Below, piece after piece: positions 13,352 to 19,835 of a stretch of DNA of 64,000 nt. The stretch spans positions 1 to 64,000 of the forward strand of contig CACLKR010000004.1 in NCBI GenBank assembly GCA_902607625.1. Reading direction: 5' to 3'. The stretch is from an uncultured Pelagibacteraceae bacterium. GTDB taxonomy: Bacteria; Pseudomonadota; Alphaproteobacteria; Pelagibacterales; Pelagibacteraceae. The translations under genes were made by a program, and so were the position numbers. Numbering within the stretch: position 1 is the stretch's first letter; each line of letters opens with the position of its first letter. The notes beneath the pieces are model-generated. The model worked only from the letters and a program-made list of their open reading frames with translations. It did not search any database and was not told where the DNA came from.

Positions 13352-13400
13352 TTTGGGGCAGCAATTAAATATTATAAACTTTTTTAAGTTCTACCCCAAA
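13352..13400. other. Nested inverted repeat downstream of cspA
   Basis: TTTGGGG (13352-13358) pairs with CCCCAAA (13394-13400), and the arms can extend inward past one mismatch to AG/CT. A second small inverted repeat (AACTT/AAGTT around a T4 loop, about 13378-13391) sits inside. It lies directly after tRNA-like fragment A and 25 bp past the cspA stop on that strand. It could be a transcript 3'-end structure or a remnant of a structured RNA. No T tract follows on either strand. Confidence 0.45.
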
Positions 13401-13425
13401 TGTTTTGAAATTTATTGAAATACGA

Positions 13426-13629
13426 TTAAGCTTTTTGCAGATTAACTGCGGAAGGACCTTTTTCGCCATTCTCAACATCAAATGTTAACGCATCACCTTC
13501 GTTTAACTCTAAGCTTGCTGCTTGAGCTGCAGAAGAATGAACAAAAACATCTTTTTCCTTATCTTCTCGTTCAATGAAACCATATCCTTTTTGTCCATTA
13601 AACCACTTAACTTTTCCTTTTATACTCAT
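13426..13629 (-). CDS. cspA: Cold-shock domain protein (CspA family)
   Basis: A 67-residue single cold-shock domain, the normal family length. RNP1 is seen as GQKGYGFIE (about 12-20) and RNP2 as DVFVHSSA (about 27-34). Such proteins bind single-stranded RNA/DNA and act as RNA chaperones. A purine-rich AGAAGA element lies a few bases before the ATG at 13629. The leader region 32-75 bp upstream contains two identical perfect hairpins. The gene stands alone inside the accessory region, between tRNA-fMet fragments A and B. Which csp paralogue it is cannot be decided. Confidence 0.93.
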   Translation of the reverse strand: MSIKGKVKWFNGQKGYGFIEREDKEKDVFVHSSAAQAASLELNEGDALTFDVENGEKGPSAVNLQKA

Positions 13630-13660
13630 TTTATCTTCTTTCTTTTTAGTTTAACTTTAA

Positions 13661-13704
13661 TTGTTAGAAAAAACTAACAACAAATTGTTAGAAAAAACTA
13701 ACAA
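13661..13704. promoter_or_regulatory. Twin perfect hairpin repeat upstream of cspA
   Basis: Two identical 20 bp palindromic units, TTGTTAG-A6-CTAACAA, lie at 13661-13680 and 13685-13704, separated by CAAA. Each has a perfect 7 bp stem. They sit 32-75 bp upstream of the cspA ATG, so they are either tandem operators in the promoter or paired stem-loops in the 5' leader. A weak terminator in the plus direction is unlikely because no T tract follows. Confidence 0.8.
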
Positions 13705-13805
13705 CAGTGAACCTTTAAATGGATTTAATAAGAAATGTCAAGTTAATATAATTATAATTTAAATTAGTAGTGTTCAGAGCGTGTTATCCAAATAATTTCT
13801 AGGCA

Positions 13806-13886
13806 ACTGAAAATCAAAAAATGTTAGTGTGATTGGTTGCGGAGGCTGGATTTGAGCCAGCGACCTTCAGGTTATGAGCCTGACGC
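13806..13886 (-). repeat. tRNA-fMet-derived fragment B (3' part of the tRNA) with conserved flank
   Basis: From 13834 to 13885 the sequence matches the intact tRNA-fMet from its CCA end through T arm, variable loop and anticodon arm with two differences, keeping the CAT anticodon. It stops matching at the D-arm side, where GCATATACCTT replaces the tRNA 5' half. The approximately 26 bp on the CCA side (from 13806) match the flank of copy A. It is a truncated copy with no 5' acceptor strand, typical of a duplicated attachment segment. Confidence 0.85.
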
Positions 13887-13893
13887 ATATACC

Positions 13894-13968
13894 TTAAGAT
13901 AGAATTGTAGCTATTACTAAAAGCACTAGAATTAGAGACCAAGAAGAGAAAAATAAAATTTTTACCAT
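13894..13968 (-). CDS. Possible 24-residue hydrophobic peptide
   Basis: A minus-strand ORF from ATG at 13968 to TAA at 13894 encodes MVKILFFSSWSLILVLLVIA followed by TILS, a single transmembrane helix with a lysine near its N-terminus. It lies next to tRNA-like fragment B. It has the look of a small membrane peptide such as a type I toxin, but its short length makes chance a real option, and no conserved family is recognised. Confidence 0.25.
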   Translation of the reverse strand: MVKILFFSSWSLILVLLVIATILS

Positions 13969-14239
13969 ATATTAATTTTTGTTTATCCAACTATTTTCTT
14001 CAGAATTTAAGCATAGTGGAGTATTGCTTAATGCATGAAATCCCAAGAATGTAGTGTATGAATACATGCCACGCTATTTAAAATTTAATTTTGTCAAAAA
14101 TGTGTTTATCCAATCTACAAAGAGAAACTTTTTGTCGCACTACCGTCTTTAAAATTTTTTATAAAAATTCCAAAAAATATTTTTAAAAACAAGATTCCTA
14201 ACAAGATTTAAACACAATCTAAGACTACATAAATCTCGA
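13969..14239. other. Non-coding accessory spacer
   Basis: I see no convincing gene, RNA or promoter in these 271 bases. They are AT-rich with stop codons in all frames. The motif GTTTATCCAA occurs twice (about 13980 and 14104), and a TGTGTTTATCC-type word is shared with the region before fragment B. Confidence 0.4.
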
Positions 14240-14314
14240 ATGCGTTTTAAATTATTTTATACTTTTATACTTTTATATTGGTCTGCTTTACTTGCTGGTC
14301 CATTTGTTACTTAA
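14240..14314 (+). CDS. Possible 24-residue hydrophobic peptide
   Basis: ATG at 14240 to TAA at 14312-14314 encodes MRFKLFYTFILLYWSALLAG followed by PFVT: basic residues, then one hydrophobic helix. It is preceded by an AAATCTCGA stretch without a clear ribosome binding site. It resembles short membrane peptides but could be chance in AT-rich DNA. It is the same length as the peptide ORF on the other strand at 13894-13968. Confidence 0.25.
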   Translation: MRFKLFYTFILLYWSALLAGPFVT

Positions 14315-14362
14315 ATTAAGCAAAAATTTCAGTCTGTGATCACTACACGTCCGTTAAAATTA

Positions 14363-14447
14363 ATGGAAGGCTAAATTTTGGTTGCGAGGGTAGGATTTGA
14401 ACCTGCGACCTTTAGGTTATGAGCCTGACGCACGTACTTGGTTGCGC
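14363..14447 (-). repeat. tRNA-fMet-derived fragment C and an adjoining CCA-end remnant
   Basis: From 14379 to 14430 the sequence follows the intact tRNA-fMet from CCA end through anticodon arm, with several changes in the T stem that are partly compensatory. It then departs into CACGTAC, the same flank as in fragments A and B. On the CCA side the flank GGAAGGCTAAATTT is identical to that of the intact tRNA-fMet. Immediately after it, TTGGTTGCG (14439-14447) looks like the beginning of yet another copy cut to its CCA end. Confidence 0.82.
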
Positions 14448-14523
14448 GTAAAATTAACAATACAACTTAAATGAGCTAGATAAATTTTCCGAAACTCATG
14501 CGGATTGTACTCAGAGTGTACTC

Positions 14524-14742
14524 GTGGACTTTTGCAAAAAAAACTGCGAAAATTGTGTTCAGAACAAAATGAAAAACAAGACAGTTATTTCAGCAATAGT
14601 TGTAATTATAATGCTCTTTTTAGTTCGAAGCATATATAGCGACCATACCTTAAAAAAAGTTATTGGCGCATGTATTTTAGCTCAAACACAAACTTCTAGT
14701 ATGGAAGAAGCCAAACAAATCTGTGCAGATAAGTTTAAATAA
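14524..14742 (+). CDS. Small membrane protein with N-terminal Cys cluster, unknown
   Basis: A 72-residue ORF from GTG at 14524, or 57 residues if the ATG at 14569 is used. The longer form begins with CKKNCENC, a possible metal-binding or lipid-modified cluster. One transmembrane helix follows at about residues 21-36 (VISAIVVIIMLFLVRS), then a soluble tail with two further cysteines (GACILAQ and KQICADKF). Its stop overlaps the start of the next small ORF (TAATG), so the two are probably translationally coupled. No family is recognised. Confidence 0.5.
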   Translation: MDFCKKNCENCVQNKMKNKTVISAIVVIIMLFLVRSIYSDHTLKKVIGACILAQTQTSSMEEAKQICADKFK

Positions 14743-14912
14743 TGACACTAGCAACTTTTTTTTGGATATTAGTTGGTATTAGTATTTTGGTGTTAATGGC
14801 AATTCGGTTTAACATTAAGAAAGAGCTATTTACATCCGTTTTCTGGTTATTAATTGGAATAAATTTTATGGTCTTAATAGGTATACTTTGGAACGTCATT
14901 AAAGGTTCATAG
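14742..14912 (+). CDS. Small two-TM protein, coupled to the preceding ORF
   Basis: A 56-residue ORF whose ATG (14742-14744) overlaps the TAA of the upstream gene. It has two hydrophobic helices (about residues 5-22 and 33-52) joined by a basic turn (RFNIKKELF), and ends with WNVIKGS. The start/stop overlap with another small membrane protein supports a real two-gene unit. No family is recognised. Confidence 0.5.
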   Translation: MTLATFFWILVGISILVLMAIRFNIKKELFTSVFWLLIGINFMVLIGILWNVIKGS

Positions 14913-14950
14913 GTTTGATTTATATGAAAAAAGTTTTAGAGTCTTAATTA

Positions 14951-15097
14951 ATGTCAAAAAGATATAGTGGAAAATCATTTAAAGATAGCAGTGTAATGAA
15001 AAAACCTAAATTAACTTTCAAAGAAAAAAGGAAATTAAAAGAGAGAAAACTCACTCTGCTTTCGGCACATCATCGGCAAAAATTAGTGGAAGGCTAA
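14951..15097 (+). CDS. Possible 48-residue basic protein
   Basis: ATG at 14951 to TAA at 15095-15097. The product is strongly basic (MSKRYSGKSFKDSSVMKKPK, then KEKRKLKERK), resembling small nucleic-acid-binding or ribosome-associated proteins. Its last codons lie in the flank repeated at fragment C, ending 4 bp before the CCA end of tRNA-fMet, so part of it may be a by-product of the duplicated tRNA flank. No family is recognised. Confidence 0.4.
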   Translation: MSKRYSGKSFKDSSVMKKPKLTFKEKRKLKERKLTLLSAHHRQKLVEG

Positions 15098-15101
15098 ATT
15101 T

Positions 15102-15178
<77 letters not shown>

Positions 15179-15227
15179 ATAAGTTTATTATTATAATAAT
15201 ATTTTTTAATTTTTTTAGTAAACCCAA

Positions 15228-15422
15228 TTAAAAATTATTTCTCATTCTTTGAATTTTTTTTACTCTTTTAATATTTTCTGACTTTTCTCTTTTTTTTCTT
15301 TCAGACGGCTTTTCGTAATTACTCTTAATTTTTAATATTTTAAAAAATCCCTCTCTTTGGAGTTTTCTTTTAAGAATCCTTAGAGCTTGATCAACATTAT
15401 TATCTTTAACTTCTATTTTAAT
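15228..15422 (-). CDS. rpsU: 30S ribosomal protein S21 (ATT start predicted)
   Basis: The translated frame reads IKIEVKDNNVDQALRILK, then KLQREGFFK and SNYEKPSERKKREKSEN, the full S21 pattern, with a basic tail. The length is 64 residues, normal for S21. No ATG, GTG or TTG occurs in frame between the upstream stop and the conserved core. A strong GGGAGG lies 5 bases before an ATT at 15422, making ATT the best start, as in infC. A one-base error that destroyed an ATG is the alternative. S21 sits near the anti-Shine-Dalgarno region of the 30S subunit. Upstream is purE, 60 bp away; downstream is tRNA-fMet. Confidence 0.88.
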   Translation of the reverse strand: MKIEVKDNNVDQALRILKRKLQREGFFKILKIKSNYEKPSERKKREKSENIKRVKKIQRMRNNF

Positions 15423-15482
15423 AACTACCTCCCAATTAAAGATGCATTAACTAGCATTAATAAAAAAGATTGTCTAGCTAGA

Positions 15483-15974
15483 TTAAAAGGGTTTTTTAGG
15501 TATTTTTTTTTCAAAATTGCTTCTATAAGCTTTAAGTTTATTTTTGATTTTTTTATACCTTACCGATAAAATAGAAATAGCTAACAAAGCTGCATTTATT
15601 GCTCCGGCTTTACCGATAGCTAAAGTTCCAACTGGTATTCCGCTTGGCATTTGAACTGTCGAAAGCAAGCTGTCCAGACCTTTTAATTTACTTTCGGTTG
15701 GAACTCCTAGTACTGGCAAGGTCGTTAAAGAGGCAGTTACACCCGCTAAGTGTGCAGACATTCCAGCGGCAGCAATTATTATTTCCATTTTATTTTTTTC
15801 TGCTTCTTTAAGAAACTTGTGCAATCTTTTTGGTGTTCTATGAGCAGATATTACTCTTACGTCATGTTTAATTCCAAATTGTTTTAAGGTGTCACTACAA
15901 TATTCCATAGTGCCTGCCCAATCAGATTTGCTTCCCATGATTATTCCTACCAAACTATTAGATTTACTCTTCAT
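15483..15974 (-). CDS. purE: N5-carboxyaminoimidazole ribonucleotide mutase PurE
   Basis: Purine biosynthesis enzyme converting N5-CAIR to CAIR. The 163-residue product shows MGSKSDW (about 13-19), the catalytic SAHRTP (His45) and [12 protein letters not shown] (about 68-79) motifs of class I PurE, and [12 protein letters not shown]. PurK, its usual partner that makes N5-CAIR, is not next to it in this window. The start is 6 bp below trcR, in a long minus-strand series running from tkt to rpsU. Confidence 0.95.
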   Translation of the reverse strand: MKSKSNSLVGIIMGSKSDWAGTMEYCSDTLKQFGIKHDVRVISAHRTPKRLHKFLKEAEKNKMEIIIAAAGMSAHLAGVTASLTTLPVLGVPTESKLKGLDSLLSTVQMPSGIPVGTLAIGKAGAINAALLAISILSVRYKKIKNKLKAYRSNFEKKIPKKPF

Positions 15975-15979
15975 TAATT

Positions 15980-16567
15980 TTAGCTAATTTGATCATTAGA
16001 TTCTAATTTTTTATTTTCTTTTTTTATTTCTTTTTTTTTCCTTTCAGCTTTTCTATCGGCTTTTTCTACTGCTTTTATAATATCAATTTGGGAACAGAGA
16101 TTAGAAGCCACAGGATCTTTCGGCGATAGATTTGAAGAATTCCAATATCTTTTATTTCTTATTAGTGACGCCGTATTTTTTGTACTGCCTACAAGTTTTA
16201 CTATTTGACCGTCTGAGAGTTGAGGATAATTTCTTGTTAACCAAAGTACAGCTTCAGGTCTATCTTGTCTTTTTGATAAGGGAATATATTTATTGGTTTT
16301 TTTTTCAGATTTTATATCTAAAATCTTTTTGTTTAAAATGAGAGGTCTATCAATATCATTGGAAGAAGCTTCAATTTCGTCTCTTGTTAATTGTCCTGCC
16401 AATATGGGGTTATATGCTTTTATTCCTTTTGCTACATCTCCATTAGCTATACCTTTAACTTCAAGTTCATGAAGATCACAAAAAGCAGCTATTTGTTTAA
16501 AACTTATTTTGGTATTTTCTACAAGCCAAACAGCAGTCGCTTTTGGCATAAAAGGTTTGTCAGTCAT
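15980..16567 (-). CDS. trcR: TrcR/DUF1013 family cell-cycle transcriptional regulator
   Basis: A 195-residue alphaproteobacteria-specific protein. It has the family's [13 protein letters not shown] start, the helix-turn-helix-like [22 protein letters not shown] segment (about 23-45), a [14 protein letters not shown] motif, and a second [30 protein letters not shown] block (about 102-131). The C-terminus is a charged lysine-rich helix. DUF1013 proteins are named TrcR, proposed cell-cycle regulators; the function here is by family only. It lies between rpmE (directly upstream) and purE. Confidence 0.85.
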   Translation of the reverse strand: MTDKPFMPKATAVWLVENTKISFKQIAAFCDLHELEVKGIANGDVAKGIKAYNPILAGQLTRDEIEASSNDIDRPLILNKKILDIKSEKKTNKYIPLSKRQDRPEAVLWLTRNYPQLSDGQIVKLVGSTKNTASLIRNKRYWNSSNLSPKDPVASNLCSQIDIIKAVEKADRKAERKKKEIKKENKKLESNDQIS

Positions 16568-16798
16568 TTATTTTTTTTCTTTTGATCTCAAGTTTTTAAA
16601 TTTTTTGAAGAATTTATTCACTCTTCCCTTATCCAATATTTTTTGAGATCCTCCTGTCCAAGCGGGATGTGATTTTGAATCTATATCTAATTTTAATGTT
16701 TCACCCTCCTTACCCCAGGTTGACATTGTTTCAAAGTGACTTCCGTCTGTCATGATGACTTTTATCTTATGATAATTTGGATGTATTTTTTTTTTCAT
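16568..16798 (-). CDS. rpmE: 50S ribosomal protein L31
   Basis: A 76-residue L31 when started at the ATG at 16798 ([10 protein letters not shown]), the typical L31 N-terminus; in-frame ATGs at 16807 and 16840 would add unusual residues. The family pattern [27 protein letters not shown] and [10 protein letters not shown] is clear. It lacks the four zinc-binding cysteines, so it is a zinc-free (C-) L31. It lies between suhB and trcR on the same strand with almost no spacers. Confidence 0.93.
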   Translation of the reverse strand: MKKKIHPNYHKIKVIMTDGSHFETMSTWGKEGETLKLDIDSKSHPAWTGGSQKILDKGRVNKFFKKFKNLRSKEKK

Positions 16799-16848
16799 AT
16801 CGGACATTTTAATATAATAAAATAAAATAATTAACAACAATAAATTAA

Positions 16849-17634
16849 CTACTTCAAAACCTCAATCATTTCATTGTTAATTTTCGAATTTGTCGCCAGT
16901 ATAGTTTTATTTTGTATATACTCGTTTTCTCCTCGAAAATCTGTAACAAAGCCACCAGATTCTTTAACAAGAATTATGCCTGCTGCGATATCCCAATAAT
17001 TTAAATTTCTTTGCCAAAAACCATCACATCTTCCTGCCGCAACATAAGCCATATCGAGCGATGCACTTCCCAATTTTCTAATTGGTATAAGTACTTTTGA
17101 TGAAAAGTTATTATACTCTTTCATAGTTAATTCTCTATCCTTTGAACCATATTTTGGACCTCCTGTAAAAACAATGCAATCTTGCAATTTAGATCTAGAT
17201 GAAACTCTTATTCGTTGATTATTCATGTAAGATCCATTTCCTTTTTCAGCAGCAAACATTTCGTCTTTAATTGGATCGTAAATAATTCCACAAATTATTT
17301 CGTTATCATGTTCTAGCCCTATCGATATTGCAAAATGTGGTATGCCATGAAGAAAATTTGAAGTTCCATCAATAGGATCAATAATCCATTTAAATTCTTC
17401 ATCATTTTTTAATTCACCAATTTCCTCACTTAAAATAGAATAATTAGGTCTAGCTTTTTGAAGTTCTTCAATAAGAATTTTTTCAATTTTTTTGTCAGAA
17501 GTAGTTACAAAATCTCCTGGCCCTTTAAGCGAAACTTGAAGATTCTCTATTTCTCCAAAATCTCGTATTAAAATTTTAGAAGCTCTTCTGCAAGCTTTTA
17601 CCATTACATTTATATTTGCTGAAGAAAGTTTCAT
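16849..17634 (-). CDS. suhB: Inositol monophosphatase family protein (SuhB-like)
   Basis: Mg2+-dependent sugar/inositol phosphatase of 261 residues. Metal-binding motifs are visible: Glu70-Glu71 in LSEEIGE, the DPIDGT signature (Asp86, Asp89) followed by NFLHGIPHF, and the C-terminal WDIAAG (Asp215). In bacteria SuhB also has roles in rRNA transcription and ribosome maturation; the substrate here is not determined. Its start overlaps the end of efp by 4 bp (ATGA type), indicating translational coupling. Confidence 0.93.
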   Translation of the reverse strand: MKLSSANINVMVKACRRASKILIRDFGEIENLQVSLKGPGDFVTTSDKKIEKILIEELQKARPNYSILSEEIGELKNDEEFKWIIDPIDGTSNFLHGIPHFAISIGLEHDNEIICGIIYDPIKDEMFAAEKGNGSYMNNQRIRVSSRSKLQDCIVFTGGPKYGSKDRELTMKEYNNFSSKVLIPIRKLGSASLDMAYVAAGRCDGFWQRNLNYWDIAAGIILVKESGGFVTDFRGENEYIQNKTILATNSKINNEMIEVLK

Positions 17635-18197
17635 TTATTTAATTTTTTAATATATTCGAGAGTTCTTGTATCTAAAACTATTTTATCATCAGAATTGATA
17701 AATGGTGGTACCATAATTTTAATTCCATTTTCTAAAGTCGCAGGCTTGTAAGATGAAGAGGCGGTTTGTCCTTTAATTGCGACTTCAGTGCTTTCAATTT
17801 TCAATTCGACTGACGTTGGCAAATCAACCGATAAAAGTTGATCGTCATAAAATTGAACGTTTACTTCCATATTTTCTTTTAACAATTTACTTTTTTCTCC
17901 TAATAAAGATTTGTTAACTTGAATTTGTTCAAAATTAGTTTGATCCATAAAATGGCAATTTTTTTCATCTTCATAAAGAAAATTAAATTTTTTATCATCC
18001 AAAATTGTTCTTTCAACAGTGTCACTAGATCTAAATCTTTCATTTAATTTTGTTCCTTTCTTCATGCTTTTAAGTTCTACTTGATTAAAAGCACCACCTT
18101 TTCCAGGCTTAACGTGTTGAGTCTTTAGAACTGACCACAAATCATTTTTGTGTTCAATTATCATTCCTGGTTTAATTTCATTTCCTAGTATTTTCAT
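17631..18197 (-). CDS. efp: Elongation factor P
   Basis: EF-P rescues ribosomes stalled at polyproline. The 188-residue product has the three-domain length of the family. The domain I loop is KPGKGGAF with Lys33 at the position that is post-translationally modified. The middle domain carries VERTILDDKKFNFLYED, and the C-terminal domain ends with the VPPFINSDDKIVLDTRT motif. Whether EpmA/EpmB or another modifying pathway is present cannot be seen here. It sits between thiE and suhB in the minus-strand series. Confidence 0.97.
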   Translation of the reverse strand: MKILGNEIKPGMIIEHKNDLWSVLKTQHVKPGKGGAFNQVELKSMKKGTKLNERFRSSDTVERTILDDKKFNFLYEDEKNCHFMDQTNFEQIQVNKSLLGEKSKLLKENMEVNVQFYDDQLLSVDLPTSVELKIESTEVAIKGQTASSSYKPATLENGIKIMVPPFINSDDKIVLDTRTLEYIKKLNK

Positions 18198-18200
18198 TTT

Positions 18201-18809
18201 TTATTTAAATTTACTTATTGCTGAAATAGGGTCTAACTTTTTGTTGCTCCACACAAAGCTAGAGCAGGCAATATAATCAGCCCCATTGGATAAAATTTTT
18301 TTGTAATTAGAACTACTAATCCCACCTATCGCAACGGTGGGCATATTAATTTTTTTTTTAGCCCAACGCAATATAGCCAAGTTGGCTTTAAAAGCTGTTT
18401 TTTTTGTTTGAGATTTAAAAAATGATCCAAAGGCAACATAATTTGCACCATGCCTATGTGCTTTTAAGGCTAAATTTTTAGAGTTATGACATGTCATTCC
18501 TATAATTTTTTTTTTGCCTAAAATTTTTCTACTGCTAGCAAAATTCATATCTTTTTGACCAATATGACAGCCATCAGCACCTACTACCTTTGCTACAAAA
18601 GGATTGTCATTAATTAAAAATTTAACATTGTTTTTTTTAGCTATTTTTTTAATTTTTTTGGATATTTTTAATAAATTTGAAGTAGGTATTTTTTTTAATC
18701 TTAATTGAAAATATTTAACTTTATTAGTTTTAAATATTTGATTAAGTTCTTTATAAAACTTAAGCCCTCCTATCTTTTGAGGTGATATTAAATAAATATA
18801 TCTTTTCAA
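18201..18809 (-). CDS. thiE: Thiamine phosphate synthase
   Basis: Joins HMP-pyrophosphate and thiazole phosphate to make thiamine phosphate. The 202-residue TIM barrel shows FQLRLK (about 40), FLINDNP (about 64), the DGCHIGQKDM motif (about 80-89), YVAFGSFF and VAIGGISSSN near the end. It is divergent and lysine-rich. The only other thiamine gene in the window is thiD (37830), consistent with uptake or salvage of a pyrimidine precursor. It is followed by efp and preceded by the aldolase gene with a 6 bp gap. Confidence 0.87.
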   Translation of the reverse strand: MKRYIYLISPQKIGGLKFYKELNQIFKTNKVKYFQLRLKKIPTSNLLKISKKIKKIAKKNNVKFLINDNPFVAKVVGADGCHIGQKDMNFASSRKILGKKKIIGMTCHNSKNLALKAHRHGANYVAFGSFFKSQTKKTAFKANLAILRWAKKKINMPTVAIGGISSSNYKKILSNGADYIACSSFVWSNKKLDPISAISKFK

Positions 18810-18815
18810 TTGTAA

Positions 18816-19835
18816 TCAGGTCGTTAATTGTTTTTCTAAGTCCATACTCCATTTTGCTGAAGTGGAAAGCCCATTCATCTTAGATCTATGATTAAAGATT
18901 TTTTGAGTTTTATTTGTGTCTTTAATATCTTTTGCCCAATTCTTAAGAGCGCTCTGTTGTAATGCTCTTCCATAAGAAAAACTCATTGTAAAATTTGTGT
19001 TATTAATTTTATTTATCTCATTTAAATTTTGTGTTGCCTCAATTTCAGTCTGACCTCCAGATAAAAAAGTTATTCCAGGAACTTCATTAGGCACGCTTTC
19101 TTTTAAACATTTAAGTGTCATTTTAGCAATTTCTGACGTGTTACTTTTATCTTTTGATTTATTTCCGGGCAAGATCATATTAGGTTTTAATATTGTGCCT
19201 TTAAGATTTACGTTGTGCAAAGTTAATTCTTTATAACATTCTTTTAAAACTTTAATAGTGACTTCATAACACTTGTTAATGTTATGCTCGCCGTCCATCA
19301 AGACTTCAGGCTCAACAATAGGAACCATTTTTGCTTCTTGCACTAAAGCAGCATATCTTCCTAACGCATGTGCATTAGATTTAATTGCCAATTCAGAAGG
19401 ATATTTATCAGAAATATTATATACAGCTCTCCATTTTGTAAATCTTGCTCCTAATTTATAATACTCAGCTAGTCTTTCCCTTAGCCCGTCTAATCCTTCG
19501 GTGATTTTTTCATCAGGAGAACCAGCTAATTTTTTTGCACCAGTATCTACTTTAATTCCGGGAATTGCTCCTAAACTTTTAATTAAATCAGGTATAGTTT
19601 TTCCATATGAAGTTTTTTGTTTTATGGTTTCATCATAAAGTATTACTCCTCCAATATAATTTTTCATACCATCTGCAGAAAATAAAGTTTCTCTAAATTT
19701 AAGTCTATTTTCTAATGTTGATTCAACATTTACGCTGGATAATCTTTTTGTCATAGTTCCAGTACTTTCATCAGCAGCTAATATACCTTTACCCTTTGGT
19801 ACTATTTGTTTTGCAATATTTTCTATGTCACTCAT
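18816..19835 (-). CDS. fba: Fructose-bisphosphate aldolase, class I
   Basis: A metal-independent Schiff-base aldolase of 339 residues, of the type common in eukaryotes and some proteobacteria. The N-terminal GKGILAADESTGT (about 15-27), FTKWR (Lys134) and EPEVLMDG (about 175-182) segments and the Schiff-base Lys217 in GTILKPNM are all present, as is the LSGGQ phosphate-binding loop. It reversibly cleaves fructose 1,6-bisphosphate. It overlaps the end of pgk by 8 bp, forming a carbon-metabolism operon with pgk, gap and tkt. Confidence 0.95.
   Translation of the reverse strand: MSDIENIAKQIVPKGKGILAADESTGTMTKRLSSVNVESTLENRLKFRETLFSADGMKNYIGGVILYDETIKQKTSYGKTIPDLIKSLGAIPGIKVDTGAKKLAGSPDEKITEGLDGLRERLAEYYKLGARFTKWRAVYNISDKYPSELAIKSNAHALGRYAALVQEAKMVPIVEPEVLMDGEHNINKCYEVTIKVLKECYKELTLHNVNLKGTILKPNMILPGNKSKDKSNTSEIAKMTLKCLKESVPNEVPGITFLSGGQTEIEATQNLNEINKINNTNFTMSFSYGRALQQSALKNWAKDIKDTNKTQKIFNHRSKMNGLSTSAKWSMDLEKQLTT

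Noticed and set aside
13661-13704. Twin hairpins as intrinsic terminators.
   Set aside because: Stems are AT-rich and neither strand has a following T tract.
13834-13886. Fragments B and C as functional tRNAs.
   Set aside because: Both lack the 5' acceptor strand and D arm, so no cloverleaf can form.
15387-15569. A plus-strand ORF across rpsU and purE.
   Set aside because: It is a complement shadow over two well-supported minus-strand genes.
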